Assembly (NCBI GenBank): GCA_002049455.2
Contig: KV918912.1
Span: 62,001 to 126,000 of the forward strand
Direction of reading: 5' to 3'
DNA: 64,000 bases
DNA from: Porphyra umbilicalis
Taxonomy: Eukaryota > Rhodophyta > Bangiophyceae > Bangiales > Bangiaceae
Positions 1 through 9,073 of the stretch are shown here, piece after piece. Position 1 is the first letter of the stretch; each line of letters starts with the position of its first letter. The notes below the pieces were generated by a model. That model was not told the DNA's origin and ran no database searches. It was given only the letters and a program-made list of their open reading frames with translations. A program made the translations under genes and the position numbers.

Positions 1-963
1 TGTGTCCCGCTCGGAACTTCTCTTAGGCCAGGAAGTCAACGACCGTCCCGGCCGGTTCGACTTGTAGGACCACACGCCTCATATACTGGTGCACCTTGCG
101 CAGGTCGAGCCGGATGGCCAATTGTGCGGGCTCCTTCTCGGGGGGACATCTTCACTGGCGGGTCCATTGGTGTGACGTGCAGTCGTTTGCAGTCTTTTGG
201 CACACAAAGAACTTCCATACGACCTCCTTGCCAACGGAATGATGCCTTCAGCGACTACAACGTCTTGCGGTACCCCGAGGTTCCGCAAGAGCGCCTGTCG
301 ATCTCTTGCCAGGCCCGGCGCCACCGCCGTGACGTGAACGCTGCTCACAGTCTTCGGGTACCTGCAAATGTCGGTCAAGAATGTGGCCTCCACGCGGAAC
401 AGCAACCTGATCGGCCCGGCCGCGCGGGTCCCAAGATTATCCCTGGTCCGCGCTTAACCGAAGACGAACGCCCAGTCGCCTTCTTGGACGTCTTTGCTGA
501 CCGGTCTGACAGGATTGTCGTAGTTCCTTTGTGTCGTCGATGTGCCAAGGTAAGGGATTGCTGTGACACACGAAGGACCGGAAGCTTCATGCTGTGCAAT
601 TGAATCACGAATTTTTGGCCCAGCTTTGTCGTGAGACCGGACAAAGACACTTCGTGGCCAGATCTGGACCATCTTGGCTGTCGCCTGATGCGCAATTTCA
701 GTCTAAACGTATGCTGCCTTCTCCAAGAGCATGCGACATTGTCTTCAAGATAGGGGCTATATCAACGGTCTTCAAATTTAAGCTAATCCTTGACGGCAGA
801 TACCATGTCAGATCCTGTGTGGAGCATCATTTGTGTCAGTCGCTGCCAGTCACCCAGCAGATGCGTTCCGTGCGGCCGGAGGCGCTAGCTGCTTACGCAC
901 CAGAACGAGCGGCTCCCGGCGGGCCCTTCCGCATCTGCGAAGGGCAGGTTCAGACGCGGCCCC
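1..963. other. Unassigned flank left of copia element 1
   Basis: I see no confident gene here. Two overlapping minus-strand stretches (about 405-79 and 695-375) read like degraded protein sequence, with ordinary residue composition rather than Pro/Arg shadow composition, but no family is recognisable and frame changes would be needed to join them. The stretch ends exactly where the copia 5' LTR begins at 964. Confidence 0.3.
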
Positions 964-1233
964 TGATGAGCTGCGCTAGGGAATTCATTTGGAGCTATAC
1001 TTACACGCCGGCTGTTGGTAAGCCAAGCTTGTGTACTTGTTGGCATTTCATTGTTGTATGACTTGTACTTGTTTGTACTTGATTTGCGTATCTCTTAGTG
1101 AGCTCCCCTCTTCTTGTGGGGAGCTCCGGGAAATTGTGCGTGGCTTGCTGACTGAATTGTGTGACGGTAAACGGCTTCTTACGGGGGGGGCATATGCTCC
1201 GCTTTGGGAGGTGCGCCGCGGGCCCTGCACACG
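964..1233 (+). repeat. Copia 1 5' LTR, first part
   Basis: The LTR begins TGATGAGCTG here, against TGTTGAGCTG in the 3' LTR at 16148, and matches the 3' LTR with moderate divergence up to the chromovirus insertion point. The last five bases (ACACG, 1229-1233) are the chromovirus target duplication. Confidence 0.9.
1229..1233. repeat. Chromovirus target-site duplication ACACG (second copy 12185-12189)
   Basis: ACACG stands immediately outside both chromovirus LTRs. Taking one copy away joins GCCCTGC-ACACG-CAGGGAG, which matches the uninterrupted 3' LTR of copia 1 near 16406-16425, so the empty site is visible elsewhere in the same element. Confidence 0.93.
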
Positions 1234-1962
1234 AGTGACAACACGCTCAGCCCACCCCACCCAGTTGGGGGGAGGGCGAGGCAAACCGTGTCGCCGGGTA
1301 GTCCTGTCGGGGAATACCCGCCCCGGAAGGAAACCCCGAAGAGCACACACGCACGGCGTCGACCGGGGGAAGGCGCCCCAAGCGACAAACACGAGTTGTG
1401 TGACCGGAAGTTTACTTGCCCGCGTCGAAGGCCTCGAGGCGACACTGACGCCTCACCCTCTTATCCCATCCGTTCCCCTCGGACCCCCGGAAAACCCTCC
1501 TCAGACACCCTCAAAGGACCCTCGGAAAACCCTTCCCAGACTCCCTCAAAGGACCCTCGGAAAACCCTCCTCAGACACCCTCAAAGGACCCACGGAAAGC
1601 CCTCTCCTCAGGGCCCACTGGGCCCATAACCCAGAGGACGGCCGAAGCTTCGAATACCGCCTTGAGTAGAGGCGGGGGGAAGGGTGCTACGTGACACCCT
1701 CGCGGCGCCCCGGAGTCAGGGGCACAAAGTAACATGAGTCGATAATCCAAGTTGGGTTTACACAAAATTAGGCCCTTGAGTAGGGGACCGCTCGAGGGGG
1801 TTACGAATCCCAGGGAAGTGTTGGGATTGCGGTTATGGTTGGTGAGCCACGAGATGATCACAAGTGGGTCGCCAACGGAACAATTTGAAATATGCGTTAG
1901 TGGGGCATATTTCCGGGGAATCTGGATCCCGGAGTGTGGGGGCCATGTTACGGACCGTCACA
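1234..1962 (-). repeat. Chromovirus 3' LTR
   Basis: 729 bp, with near-perfect terminal inverted ends (AGTGAC at the plus-strand left end, where the sister LTR has TGTGAC; GTCACA at the right end). It is 3' because gag/pol run on the minus strand and a polypurine tract abuts its 1962 end. Confidence 0.93.
1489..1610. repeat. 35-bp tandem repeats inside the chromovirus LTR
   Basis: Motif GGAAAACCCTCCTCAGACAC and its neighbours recur with a 35-bp period (repeat starts at 1489, 1524, 1559, 1594). The same array is in the other LTR around 11709-11830, so it predates this insertion. Confidence 0.85.
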
Positions 1963-1974
1963 ATTCCCCCTTCT
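1963..1974 (-). other. Polypurine tract of the chromovirus
   Basis: On the minus strand AGAAGGGGGAAT stands directly before the 3' LTR, the usual position of the plus-strand primer. This fixes the element's orientation independently of the coding sequence. Confidence 0.65.
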
Positions 1975-2399
1975 GAAGGGGTCGCCGTCCCGGCGGCGCA
2001 GAGCCAGGGGCGGCGGGCCCGCCCGAGTGTGGCGGGCGGGCCAGGACAGCTAGCCGCCGGGCTCCCCAGTGTGGGGCCCGGGTGCTGCCCCGGTCCTCGC
2101 CAGCGATGGCTGCCCCGGATCGTGGGGGCGCCCCCGCCGGGGCAAGGGGGTCCGCGCCGTCGCCGTACGGTGGACACGGCCGCGGGGGCCAGGGGTGTTG
2201 CCGCGTGTCCGGGGCGGGCCCGCTAACCGTGCCCGGTGGGCCAACAGGGGGGGCGGGTGCCCAGTATGGCATCCGCCCGCCCCCCCACCTCGGGGGCTGT
2301 CGCGCGGCCCCCCCCCCGTGGGGAGTCGTTCAGGGGCAGTGGCCGTGGGGTGGGGCTGAGGGGGCCCGGGGTAAGGGCCCCTGTCGCCACACAGGGGCT

Positions 2400-2409
2400 C
2401 ATAAAAAGG
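2400..2409 (+). promoter_or_regulatory. TATA-like box upstream of the antisense gene
   Basis: CATAAAAAGG is an AT-rich decamer in an otherwise extremely GC-rich stretch, about 170 bp upstream of the best start codon of the antisense gene (2577). The spacing suits a core promoter, but nothing else supports it. Confidence 0.35.
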
Positions 2410-2576
2410 GGGTAGGCGGGGGACAGACGGGGACGCCGTTCACTGCCGACCGTCACCGTCCCGGCCGTCACCGTTCCCCCCCATCGCTACTCGAGTTGAG
2501 AGCGTCCCCCGCGTCCCTCTGTGCGCGGGGCACCCCCCCTCCCCCTTGCCGTCCCCCTTACCCGGGCGCGGCGGCT

Positions 2577-4727
2577 ATGGCCTCCTCGCGGTCGACGGCA
2601 GTGGCGCCGAACGAGGAGATGGCTTCCCCCAGTGCGGGGCGCGCCACGCCGGCGCCGAGTGGGACGCCGGCGTCGGCTACGGCCAAGTCCGGCAGCCCTG
2701 CGGCGGGGTCCCCGCGGGTGGGCGGGGCGCCGGGAAGTGTGGGCGCCCCCAAGGCCAAGGGCTCGACGGCGGCCACTCCGCGGGTTGGCGGGGCGGCGGC
2801 GTCGGCAACTGCCACGCCGGCCGGCGCCACCAAGTCAAGTGGCGCGGCCGTCGCGGCGTCCCGGGGCAAGTCAGCCCGCCGGGCGCGCCAGGCCAACGCC
2901 GCGCCCCCGAGTCGGGAGTCGTCGGCGGCGGGGAGTCAAGCTACCCAATCGCCGCCTCCCCCCCGCCGGTCCAAGTCGTCGGCGGGGTCGGCGTCGGCCT
3001 CCCGCGCATCGAGTGCGCCGACGCGGTCGGCTGGGGAGGACGCGGTCGGGTCCCGAGCGGCGGCGGCGCGCGTGCCGCTGCCGCCCAGCCGGCCGGCCAC
3101 TCCCCCGGCGGCGGGAGCGGCGCCGGGCGAGGCCGAAGATGATCCCATGAAGCAGGAGTCCCCCCCGCCGGTGCCGCGCCGGGAGCGCTTCCCGGCAGTG
3201 GGGGAGGCGGGACTTGCGGGGCCGGGGGCGTTGGTTCAGTGGACGCCCACGGCTGCCCCCAGTCAGATTGGGGACTGCCGCTTGCGGGAGCTTTACTCGG
3301 CGATCCCGTTGCCCAAGCAGGGCCCGGCGTGGCAGCGCTGGTTGGCGCGCCACCCCGTGCAGTACGAACTGTCTGCCGGGGTGGCCACGGACTTCCCCTC
3401 CCTACAGGAGGCGGGGGACGCGCCGTGGGTGGAGCGTGTGGCCGCGCGCCTGTCCAATGCGATGGACGGGGCCACCGCCGACGACGTGCCGCCTGTCGTG
3501 GCGTGGAAGTGGGCGTGTTGCTCCCCCGCGCACTTGGGGGAGACGGACCCCCACTTTCACCACCAGGACGCCCGCACCGAGCGCCGGGTGCGGGAAGCGT
3601 CGGGCATCCTGGTGCGGGCATCTCAAGTGGAGAGCTCCCAGGTCCACACCTCGACGCGGCGGGCATACTACGTCCCGACGCCGTCCTGGTGGTCGGCATT
3701 GGAGGTGCCCTTCGGGTTCCCGGCCCGGATGCCCCGAATAGTGGCTTACTTTGGCACTGCGCTCCGCCCGGGGGAGTCTACCCCGGCGGCGGCCATCCTG
3801 GCTACCCAGTGGGTGCTGGAGGTAGTGGGGGTGTGGTATGCCTCCGCCCGGACTAAGGAGTACCTCTGGCACCTGCCAGCCGCCATAGTGGGGCGTCTGG
3901 TGGGGCTCCGCCTTGCCAGCGTGGAGGAGGGGGCCGGCCCGGACGCGCACGCCTATCTCAGCGAGTTGCTGGACCTTCACCAGTCCTTGGACTGGGAGGC
4001 GGCCGGGCCCTACCTGGCCCGCCGACTTGGCGGGGAGGACGGCGAGGGGCCTCGGGCGTTTGTCCACTGTGACACACGCCTGGTGGCCGGGCTCATAGGC
4101 CTCCGTGAGGGCCTGGGTGACCTGGCCTACCCCTACTCGGCGGGGGTAACGGCGACGTCGCCCCCGCCCAACTCTGATTGGGGTGCGCCGGGGGCCAGTG
4201 TCCCACAGCAGCGCAAGCGTACCCAAGGTACTGCCGAGCGCCCCCCTGCTCGTGGGGGCGCTGTCCGGCGGACCACCCGGGCGGGAAAATCCCCTGCAGG
4301 GCGGTCGGGCCGTCCGACGTTTTCCCCGCCGGGGGTGCCGTGCTACCCGCCCCTTGGGGCGGGGCAGAGCCTCAGCTGGGGGTTCGTCACCCCGCGGTGC
4401 GCCCACGCCTTGGCGACTACCTACCCAAGTGCGGCGGGGGCGCTGAGGGTTGCCCATGGGGAGGCGATAGTGGCCTCCCTGGTGGACACCCTGGCGTGGG
4501 TCACCCGGGCGGCGAAGTCCGTATTGCGGGACGCCTCGTCCCCCCCGGTCTGCCGCAGCCGCGCTGTTCCTGGTGGACACCACCCCAGATCCATCGGGTA
4601 CCAGATGGCCTCCCACTTGGAAGGGTACGGCCCGCGGGTGGCGGCTGGGCCCGCGGGGTTTTCGGCGGGCGGGGGCACCAGTCGGGCCCCGTACGCCGGG
4701 GAGCCTGCTGGCTCGGCCGCGCCATAA
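2577..4727 (+). CDS. Antisense gene inside the chromovirus, unknown function
   Basis: A 716-codon uninterrupted frame lying between the chromodomain and the 3' LTR, on the strand opposite gag/pol. The frame is open from 2082, but the ATG at 2577 sits in a better context (GGCTATGGCC) downstream of a TATA-like box. Residues 1 to about 205 are Ala/Ser/Pro/Thr-rich and probably disordered. Residues about 205-525 look globular, with regular hydrophobic spacing, many tryptophans and a Cys/His-rich patch (CCSPAHLGETDPHFHHQ, near residue 313). A basic segment near 545-580 could be a nuclear signal. No family is recognised. Additional antisense ORFs between pol and the 3' LTR are known in some plant gypsy lineages. 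The contrast with the neighbouring gag/pol, which is full of stops, suggests this is more than a chance frame. Whether it is expressed is unknown. Confidence 0.55.
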   Translation: MASSRSTAVAPNEEMASPSAGRATPAPSGTPASATAKSGSPAAGSPRVGGAPGSVGAPKAKGSTAATPRVGGAAASATATPAGATKSSGAAVAASRGKSARRARQANAAPPSRESSAAGSQATQSPPPPRRSKSSAGSASASRASSAPTRSAGEDAVGSRAAAARVPLPPSRPATPPAAGAAPGEAEDDPMKQESPPPVPRRERFPAVGEAGLAGPGALVQWTPTAAPSQIGDCRLRELYSAIPLPKQGPAWQRWLARHPVQYELSAGVATDFPSLQEAGDAPWVERVAARLSNAMDGATADDVPPVVAWKWACCSPAHLGETDPHFHHQDARTERRVREASGILVRASQVESSQVHTSTRRAYYVPTPSWWSALEVPFGFPARMPRIVAYFGTALRPGESTPAAAILATQWVLEVVGVWYASARTKEYLWHLPAAIVGRLVGLRLASVEEGAGPDAHAYLSELLDLHQSLDWEAAGPYLARRLGGEDGEGPRAFVHCDTRLVAGLIGLREGLGDLAYPYSAGVTATSPPPNSDWGAPGASVPQQRKRTQGTAERPPARGGAVRRTTRAGKSPAGRSGRPTFSPPGVPCYPPLGAGQSLSWGFVTPRCAHALATTYPSAAGALRVAHGEAIVASLVDTLAWVTRAAKSVLRDASSPPVCRSRAVPGGHHPRSIGYQMASHLEGYGPRVAAGPAGFSAGGGTSRAPYAGEPAGSAAP

Positions 4728-5058
4728 CATGGGGGCGGCTACCCCTCAACTGGTGGGGGGTACGCCGCGGCGCGGGCGGCACCGAGTAGGGTGCCGCGCT
4801 CGTCGTGGGGGCCGGGCTCTTGGACCGGGGGTCGGCCCATGAGTACCCGAACCACTCGGGTGACGACCAGTTTGGTGGGTACGTTCGTGACGACCGCCCG
4901 CAGTCGCCGGGTAGGGAGTAGGTACCCAGGTTCGAGTGGGGCGCCGGGGCGCTCAGTGAGGCGCAGCCCGGCCCCCTGTGGGCTTATCCCTCGTTGGGTT
5001 GGATCTATTGTCGGGGGTGTGTGCGAGGGGTACCCCGTACTGGGGGTTGTTAGTTGTA
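4728..5058. other. Gap between antisense gene and chromodomain
   Basis: About 330 bp of GC-rich sequence at the tail-to-tail junction of the antisense gene and pol. I see no further feature in it. Confidence 0.5.
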
Positions 5059-5196
5059 TTATACCCTTCTTCTCACCGTGAGGCGGTGCCGCACACAGTG
5101 CTGGAGGACCTTCTCAGCCGGGAGGTCCTCCACATAGTGCCAGGAGTCCTCCCGGGGTCCATTTCCGAACCACCTGACCTTGAGCATGAGTCGCTC
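5059..5196 (-). pseudogene. pol: Chromodomain at the end of chromovirus pol
   Basis: The pol frame continues after an in-frame TAG (5199-5197) for 45 more codons to a TAA at 5061-5059. It reads MLKVRWFGNGPREDSWHYVE and then DLPAEKVLQ, matching the chromodomain pattern (hydrophobic-VKW-x-G-x4-DSW-x4-LP) that chromovirus integrases carry at their C-terminus to target chromatin. The stop would remove it from the protein. I rely on motif pattern, not a search. Confidence 0.75.
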
Positions 5197-6687
5197 CTAG
5201 TCATCGTACCCCTGTCTGACAAAGCGGTCGAAGACAGCCTCAATCGGTTTACTGGCCGAAGAGGGGAGGGACGGGACCCGCCACGCGGTCAGTGCCCGCG
5301 CCCACGCCGGGTCCCCCTCGGGGGGTTCCGGGGCCCGGGTGGCGTGGTTCCCATTGATGGTCCGGATACCATCGTCACTTTCGATGGTACGCCGACGCCC
5401 GTCTGTCTTCAAGATCTGGTAGGGTCCCAGTGTCTTGAAGACGAGCTTACCCCCCTTGTTCATTTGGGACTTCACGAATACCCGGTCTCCGACTCGGAGG
5501 GCATCGCGGCGAGTCTGCACGCGCTTGTCGAATGCTCGTTTGTACCGGGCCTGTGCCTTCTCCATGGTCTCCCGTACTAGGGGGATAAGGGAGTCAAGGC
5601 GCTGGAGGAAATTCTCCTTGGCTCGCCCGGGGGTTCCTATCTCCCCGGTGGCGGTACCCGCGGTAAGTCGCTCGAGGGCCACGGGAGTAAGCCGTCGGGG
5701 GCTTCCGAACGCAAAGGGGATCTGCCCGGTGCTACTATGCACTTGCGAATTGTAAGCCGTTACTACCAGGCTTAAGTATCGGGACCGCGTCACTACGTGG
5801 TCACTGACGTAGTGGCGTAGTTGCTTAAGTAAGGTCTTATTAAACCGTTCGACCTGCCCATTAGTTTGTGGGTGGTAAGGGGTGGCATAGTTAGTGTCAA
5901 TACCCAGGGTCTTGAGCACCCCTTGCCAGAGTACGGCAGCGAATTGGGGTCCGTTATCCGATAGAATTGAATCGAGGATCCCATAGCTAGCAACCCACTT
6001 GTCGAGGAATGCGCTGAGAACATCCAGAGCCCTGATGTCTCGAAGCGGGACCGCCCGAGTGACCTTAGTAAATCGGTCACAAATATCTAGGATATACTCA
6101 TATCCTTCGGGGGTCCTGGGCAGCGGGCCAAGTAAGTCAATGGCCAGCGCTGCGAAGGGTTTCGTCGCGGGGAACAATCTCATGAACGCTTTACTCTGCG
6201 TACCCAAGAGCCGGTTCTTAGCACAGGTGGGGCAAGCTGCCACCCACCCGACCACATCCATCGCCAGCGAGGGCCAGTAGTATTGGTCCCGCAGGGTCTG
6301 GTACATGCGCGTCCCACCTGGATGCGCAGCCAAGGGGGAGAAGTGCTCCGACCGTAATACGTCCTTGACTAGGGACTGGGGGACCAATACCTGCTGGGTC
6401 CCCACGAGGTGTCCGCGACGACACAACAACCCATCCGCGTTCTCGTTGAAGCGCGTGGGCGTGGGGGTGTCAAGTAACTTCTTGACCCCCTGACAGAACT
6501 CGTCGGCCGCCTGCTGCTGGACTAGTTCGCCCAGGGGTATGCGGGCAGTCTCTCTGTTCTCGGGGAGTTGGGGATCGAGTACCGCCCCCGATCGAGTGGT
6601 CACCCCGACTGTGCGGATCTCCTGGGAGATGGGTCCCGTGTCCAGCCCCTCAGTCGGGATGCGGGACAGAGCGTCGGCCACCGCATG
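5197..6687 (-). pseudogene. pol: Chromovirus integrase
   Basis: About 490 residues carrying an HHCC zinc-binding module (HFSPLAAHPGG, then CPTCAKN) and a DDE core: D in ALAIDLLGPL, D in ILSDNGPQF and E in GQVERFNKTL. A GPY/F-type module (FKTLGPYQIL) follows. The enzyme joins cDNA ends to host DNA. All catalytic residues are present, but the frame is separated from RNase H by a TAA at 6690-6688 and from the chromodomain by a TAG at 5199-5197. It lies in the same frame as the rest of pol, so each lesion is a single codon. Confidence 0.93.
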
Positions 6688-6690
6688 TTA

Positions 6691-7101
6691 AGGACCGGGC
6701 TTGTACTCCACATCATAGTCGATCTCCGAGAGGAGAATGCGCCAACGATTGAGTCGATTGTTGATGTAGGCCGTCGTGGTTAGTATCCACTTCAGTGCCT
6801 TGTGGTCACACCGGATGAGGAACTTGGTGCCTTCGATGTACGGTCGTAGTAAACCGACCGCCCACACCACACCTAGTCCCTCAATCTCGGTGCCGGTGTA
6901 GTTCTTCTCCGCCGAAAGTAGGCCCTTACTGAAGTAGCCTACGGGCAGGTACTTGCCATCGGGTTGCTGCTGTAGTAGGCAGCACCCTAGCTGGTCGTAG
7001 CCAGCGTCCACATCGATGATGTACTTCCCCTCCTTGCGCGGTATTGCAAAGATGGGCGGGTGGCATAGCTGTTCGCGTAGTTTGTCGAACGCGTTCTGTT
7101 C
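6691..7101 (-). pseudogene. pol: Chromovirus RNase H
   Basis: RNase H domain of the gypsy type, recognisable from DAGYDQLGCCLLQ, YFSKGLLSAEKNYTGTEIEG, the RCDHKALKW segment and the closing EYKPGP before the conserved VADALSRIP linker. It degrades the RNA strand during cDNA synthesis. It is separated from reverse transcriptase by a TAG at 7104-7102 and from integrase by a TAA at 6690-6688, both in frame. Confidence 0.9.
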
Positions 7102-8187
7102 CTACGGAGTAGGGGGACTCAACAGCTTCGGACGCTTCACGCTGTTCAAGCTGATCAGCGGCTGCGCGGTCTTAGCGAAGTGTACCGTGAACCGACGGTT
7201 GACATTGCACATACCGAAGAAAGTCCGTAGTTGCGTTTGGGTTTGGGGGAAGCTGGGCTTCTTGATGGCCTTGAGGTTCTTCTCGTTAACACTCAAGCGT
7301 CCTGGCCGTACTACATGGCCAAGGTACTCCACCTCATAAGTAAAGAGGTGGCGTTTCTGTGCCTTGAGTGTGACCCTGTGCTTCCCGAGGAAGGTGAGCA
7401 CCGTGTCCAAGTGGGACAGGTGCGACTCGGCATCGGCGGAGAAGATGATGAGGTCGTCTAAGTAGACGAGCACATTCTGCCACTTGACTCCGGATAGGAG
7501 CATGTCAATAGCTCGCTGAAAAGTGGCAGGGGCATTGCACAGGCCAAACGGAAGACGCGTACACTGGTACGTCCCACAGTGGCAAGTGAATGCCGTCTTC
7601 GGCTTATCCTCCTCGGCTAGGGGGATCTGCCAGTACCCCGCGTTGCAGTCCAACGTGGAGAAGAACTGCGTATCCCCCAAGGAGTCGAGGCAGTCGTACA
7701 TTCGGGGTAGGGGATGCGAGTCGCGTACTGTGCGCTCGTTCAACTGCCTATAGTCAATGCAGAACCGCGGACTCCCGTCGGGCTTCGGGATGAGTACCAC
7801 CGGTCTAGCCCATTCACTCTGGCTGGGCTCTATAACTTCGAGCTTGAGCATTCGGTCGACTTGGGCCTTGATGAGTTCCCTAGTTCGGGGACCCATCCGG
7901 TAGGGGTTGAGCCGGACGGGCTTGGAGCCCGGCTTCAACTCGATCCGGTTTTCCGTGGCCTTGATGGACCCCAAGTGTTCACTCCAGAGGGCTCGGTCCT
8001 TCTCCAGTAGGGCGAGCACTTGGGGCCGGAGCCCCTCGGGCACGTTCGAAGTATGAACGTGGGGCTCCTCCACGGGGTCCGTTGCGTAGGGCGCGGTGGT
8101 CGGACTGGGGCTGAGTGCAGCCCAGTCCTCTCGGGATATGGCGGCTACCGTACCGGAGTAGGCCAACATATGCCCCATGACCATGCC
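7102..8187 (-). pseudogene. pol: Chromovirus reverse transcriptase
   Basis: About 360 codons with the classic gypsy motifs in order: VVLIPKPDGSPRFCIDYRQL, the PLPRM segment, FSTLDCNAGYWQIPL, FTCHCGTYQCTRLPFGLCNA and the catalytic YLDD in VLVYLDDLIIFS, then LGHVV and the connection to RNase H. The polymerase copies element RNA into DNA. The catalytic aspartates are intact. In-frame stops flank it (TAG 8190-8188 before, TAG 7104-7102 after), so the copy cannot make the normal polyprotein without readthrough. Confidence 0.95.
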
Positions 8188-8823
8188 CTAGGGGAGTCGC
8201 TTACTCGTGGTTCCCGTATGGGTTACCTCCACCCACCACGTCTGGTTGGCGGTGCAGTCTATGGTTCCAGTTGCAACATGCACGCGGTGGCGCTCATACA
8301 CTCGATGGCGCTGGGTGATGACCCCATTCCCTTGGAATGACGTCTGTACTGGGACGTATCCCCGGGACCGCGGGGGTATAACCACCTCATGCGCTAGGCG
8401 CACCTTCGTGTCCGCCTCACTAGCGGCACCCGACTGGGGTTGGTCCGCCCGGGCATACGACACCGTCTTACCCCGACGGAGGATGGGGACCCTACATCCG
8501 TTGAGTAACCGGATGTACCCCTTGGGCCCGCAAATGTTGGGGACATGGACGTCCGTGTAGTCGGTCCCTGGGAGTAGCGGGACCGACATGCCCGGCTCTA
8601 CCCCACACGTGACTGGGGTGGAGTAAGTGCCGACTCGCACCGCAAGAGTCACGGTGCCCGAGATGGGGAGGAGTCCCCCATTCACGTCAAACAACTGGGC
8701 GGTCGCCGCGTCTAAGGGCGCCACCTCCATCTCCGGGGGGAGTAGCGCTTCCCGTACTAGGGAGACACACGACTCTGTGTCGACTATGACGCGGAGGGCA
8801 AGCTCACGCCCCGCGTCCAGTCA
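8188..8823 (-). pseudogene. pol: Chromovirus aspartic protease region
   Basis: The frame upstream of reverse transcriptase contains ALRVIVDTESCVSLV, which fits the retropepsin active-site loop VDTGASxSLI except that Gly is replaced by Glu (DTES), a change likely to damage the fold. The rest (GTVTLAVRVG, LLPGTDYTDVHVPN) fits a protease body. In-frame stops TGA (8823-8821) and TAG (8190-8188) bracket it. It is in the same frame as reverse transcriptase, as usual for pol. Confidence 0.75.
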
Positions 8824-9073
8824 GACGCGACTGGCCACCTGGTAGTTGGACCCGTCAGGATGGCCATCACATTCTGGCCGCTTACCCCCTTCGGGAGGGG
8901 TGCGTCCCGGGGGCGGATCCTCTTGGGTCGGGATAGGATGCGTACTGACATCTTATCCACGTCCCGGGTTAGGTCCACCGGTTGCCGCGGGGAGGGCCCA
9001 ACACCGGTGGTTACTCGTTTCCCTCCTCGGACTCAGAGGTGGTGGTGGGTCCGCACTCGGGCTCGGTTTGCGG

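Noticed and set aside
1204-1669. Overlapping ORFs at the start of the chromovirus LTR
   Set aside because: They lie inside the LTR 35-bp repeats and recur in the other LTR; non-coding repeat sequence explains them.
3402-4730. 442-codon minus-strand frame opposite the antisense gene
   Set aside because: Pro/Arg/Gly-rich composition typical of a shadow in GC-rich DNA, and shorter than the plus frame; no motif seen.
5197-8823. Possible reassignment of TAA/TAG to glutamine (as in some green algae and ciliates)
   Set aside because: Where copia 1 and 2 can be aligned, stops replace Gln, Lys, Trp, Arg and Val codons, and TGA is used as well as TAG and TAA. This is random decay, not a code change.
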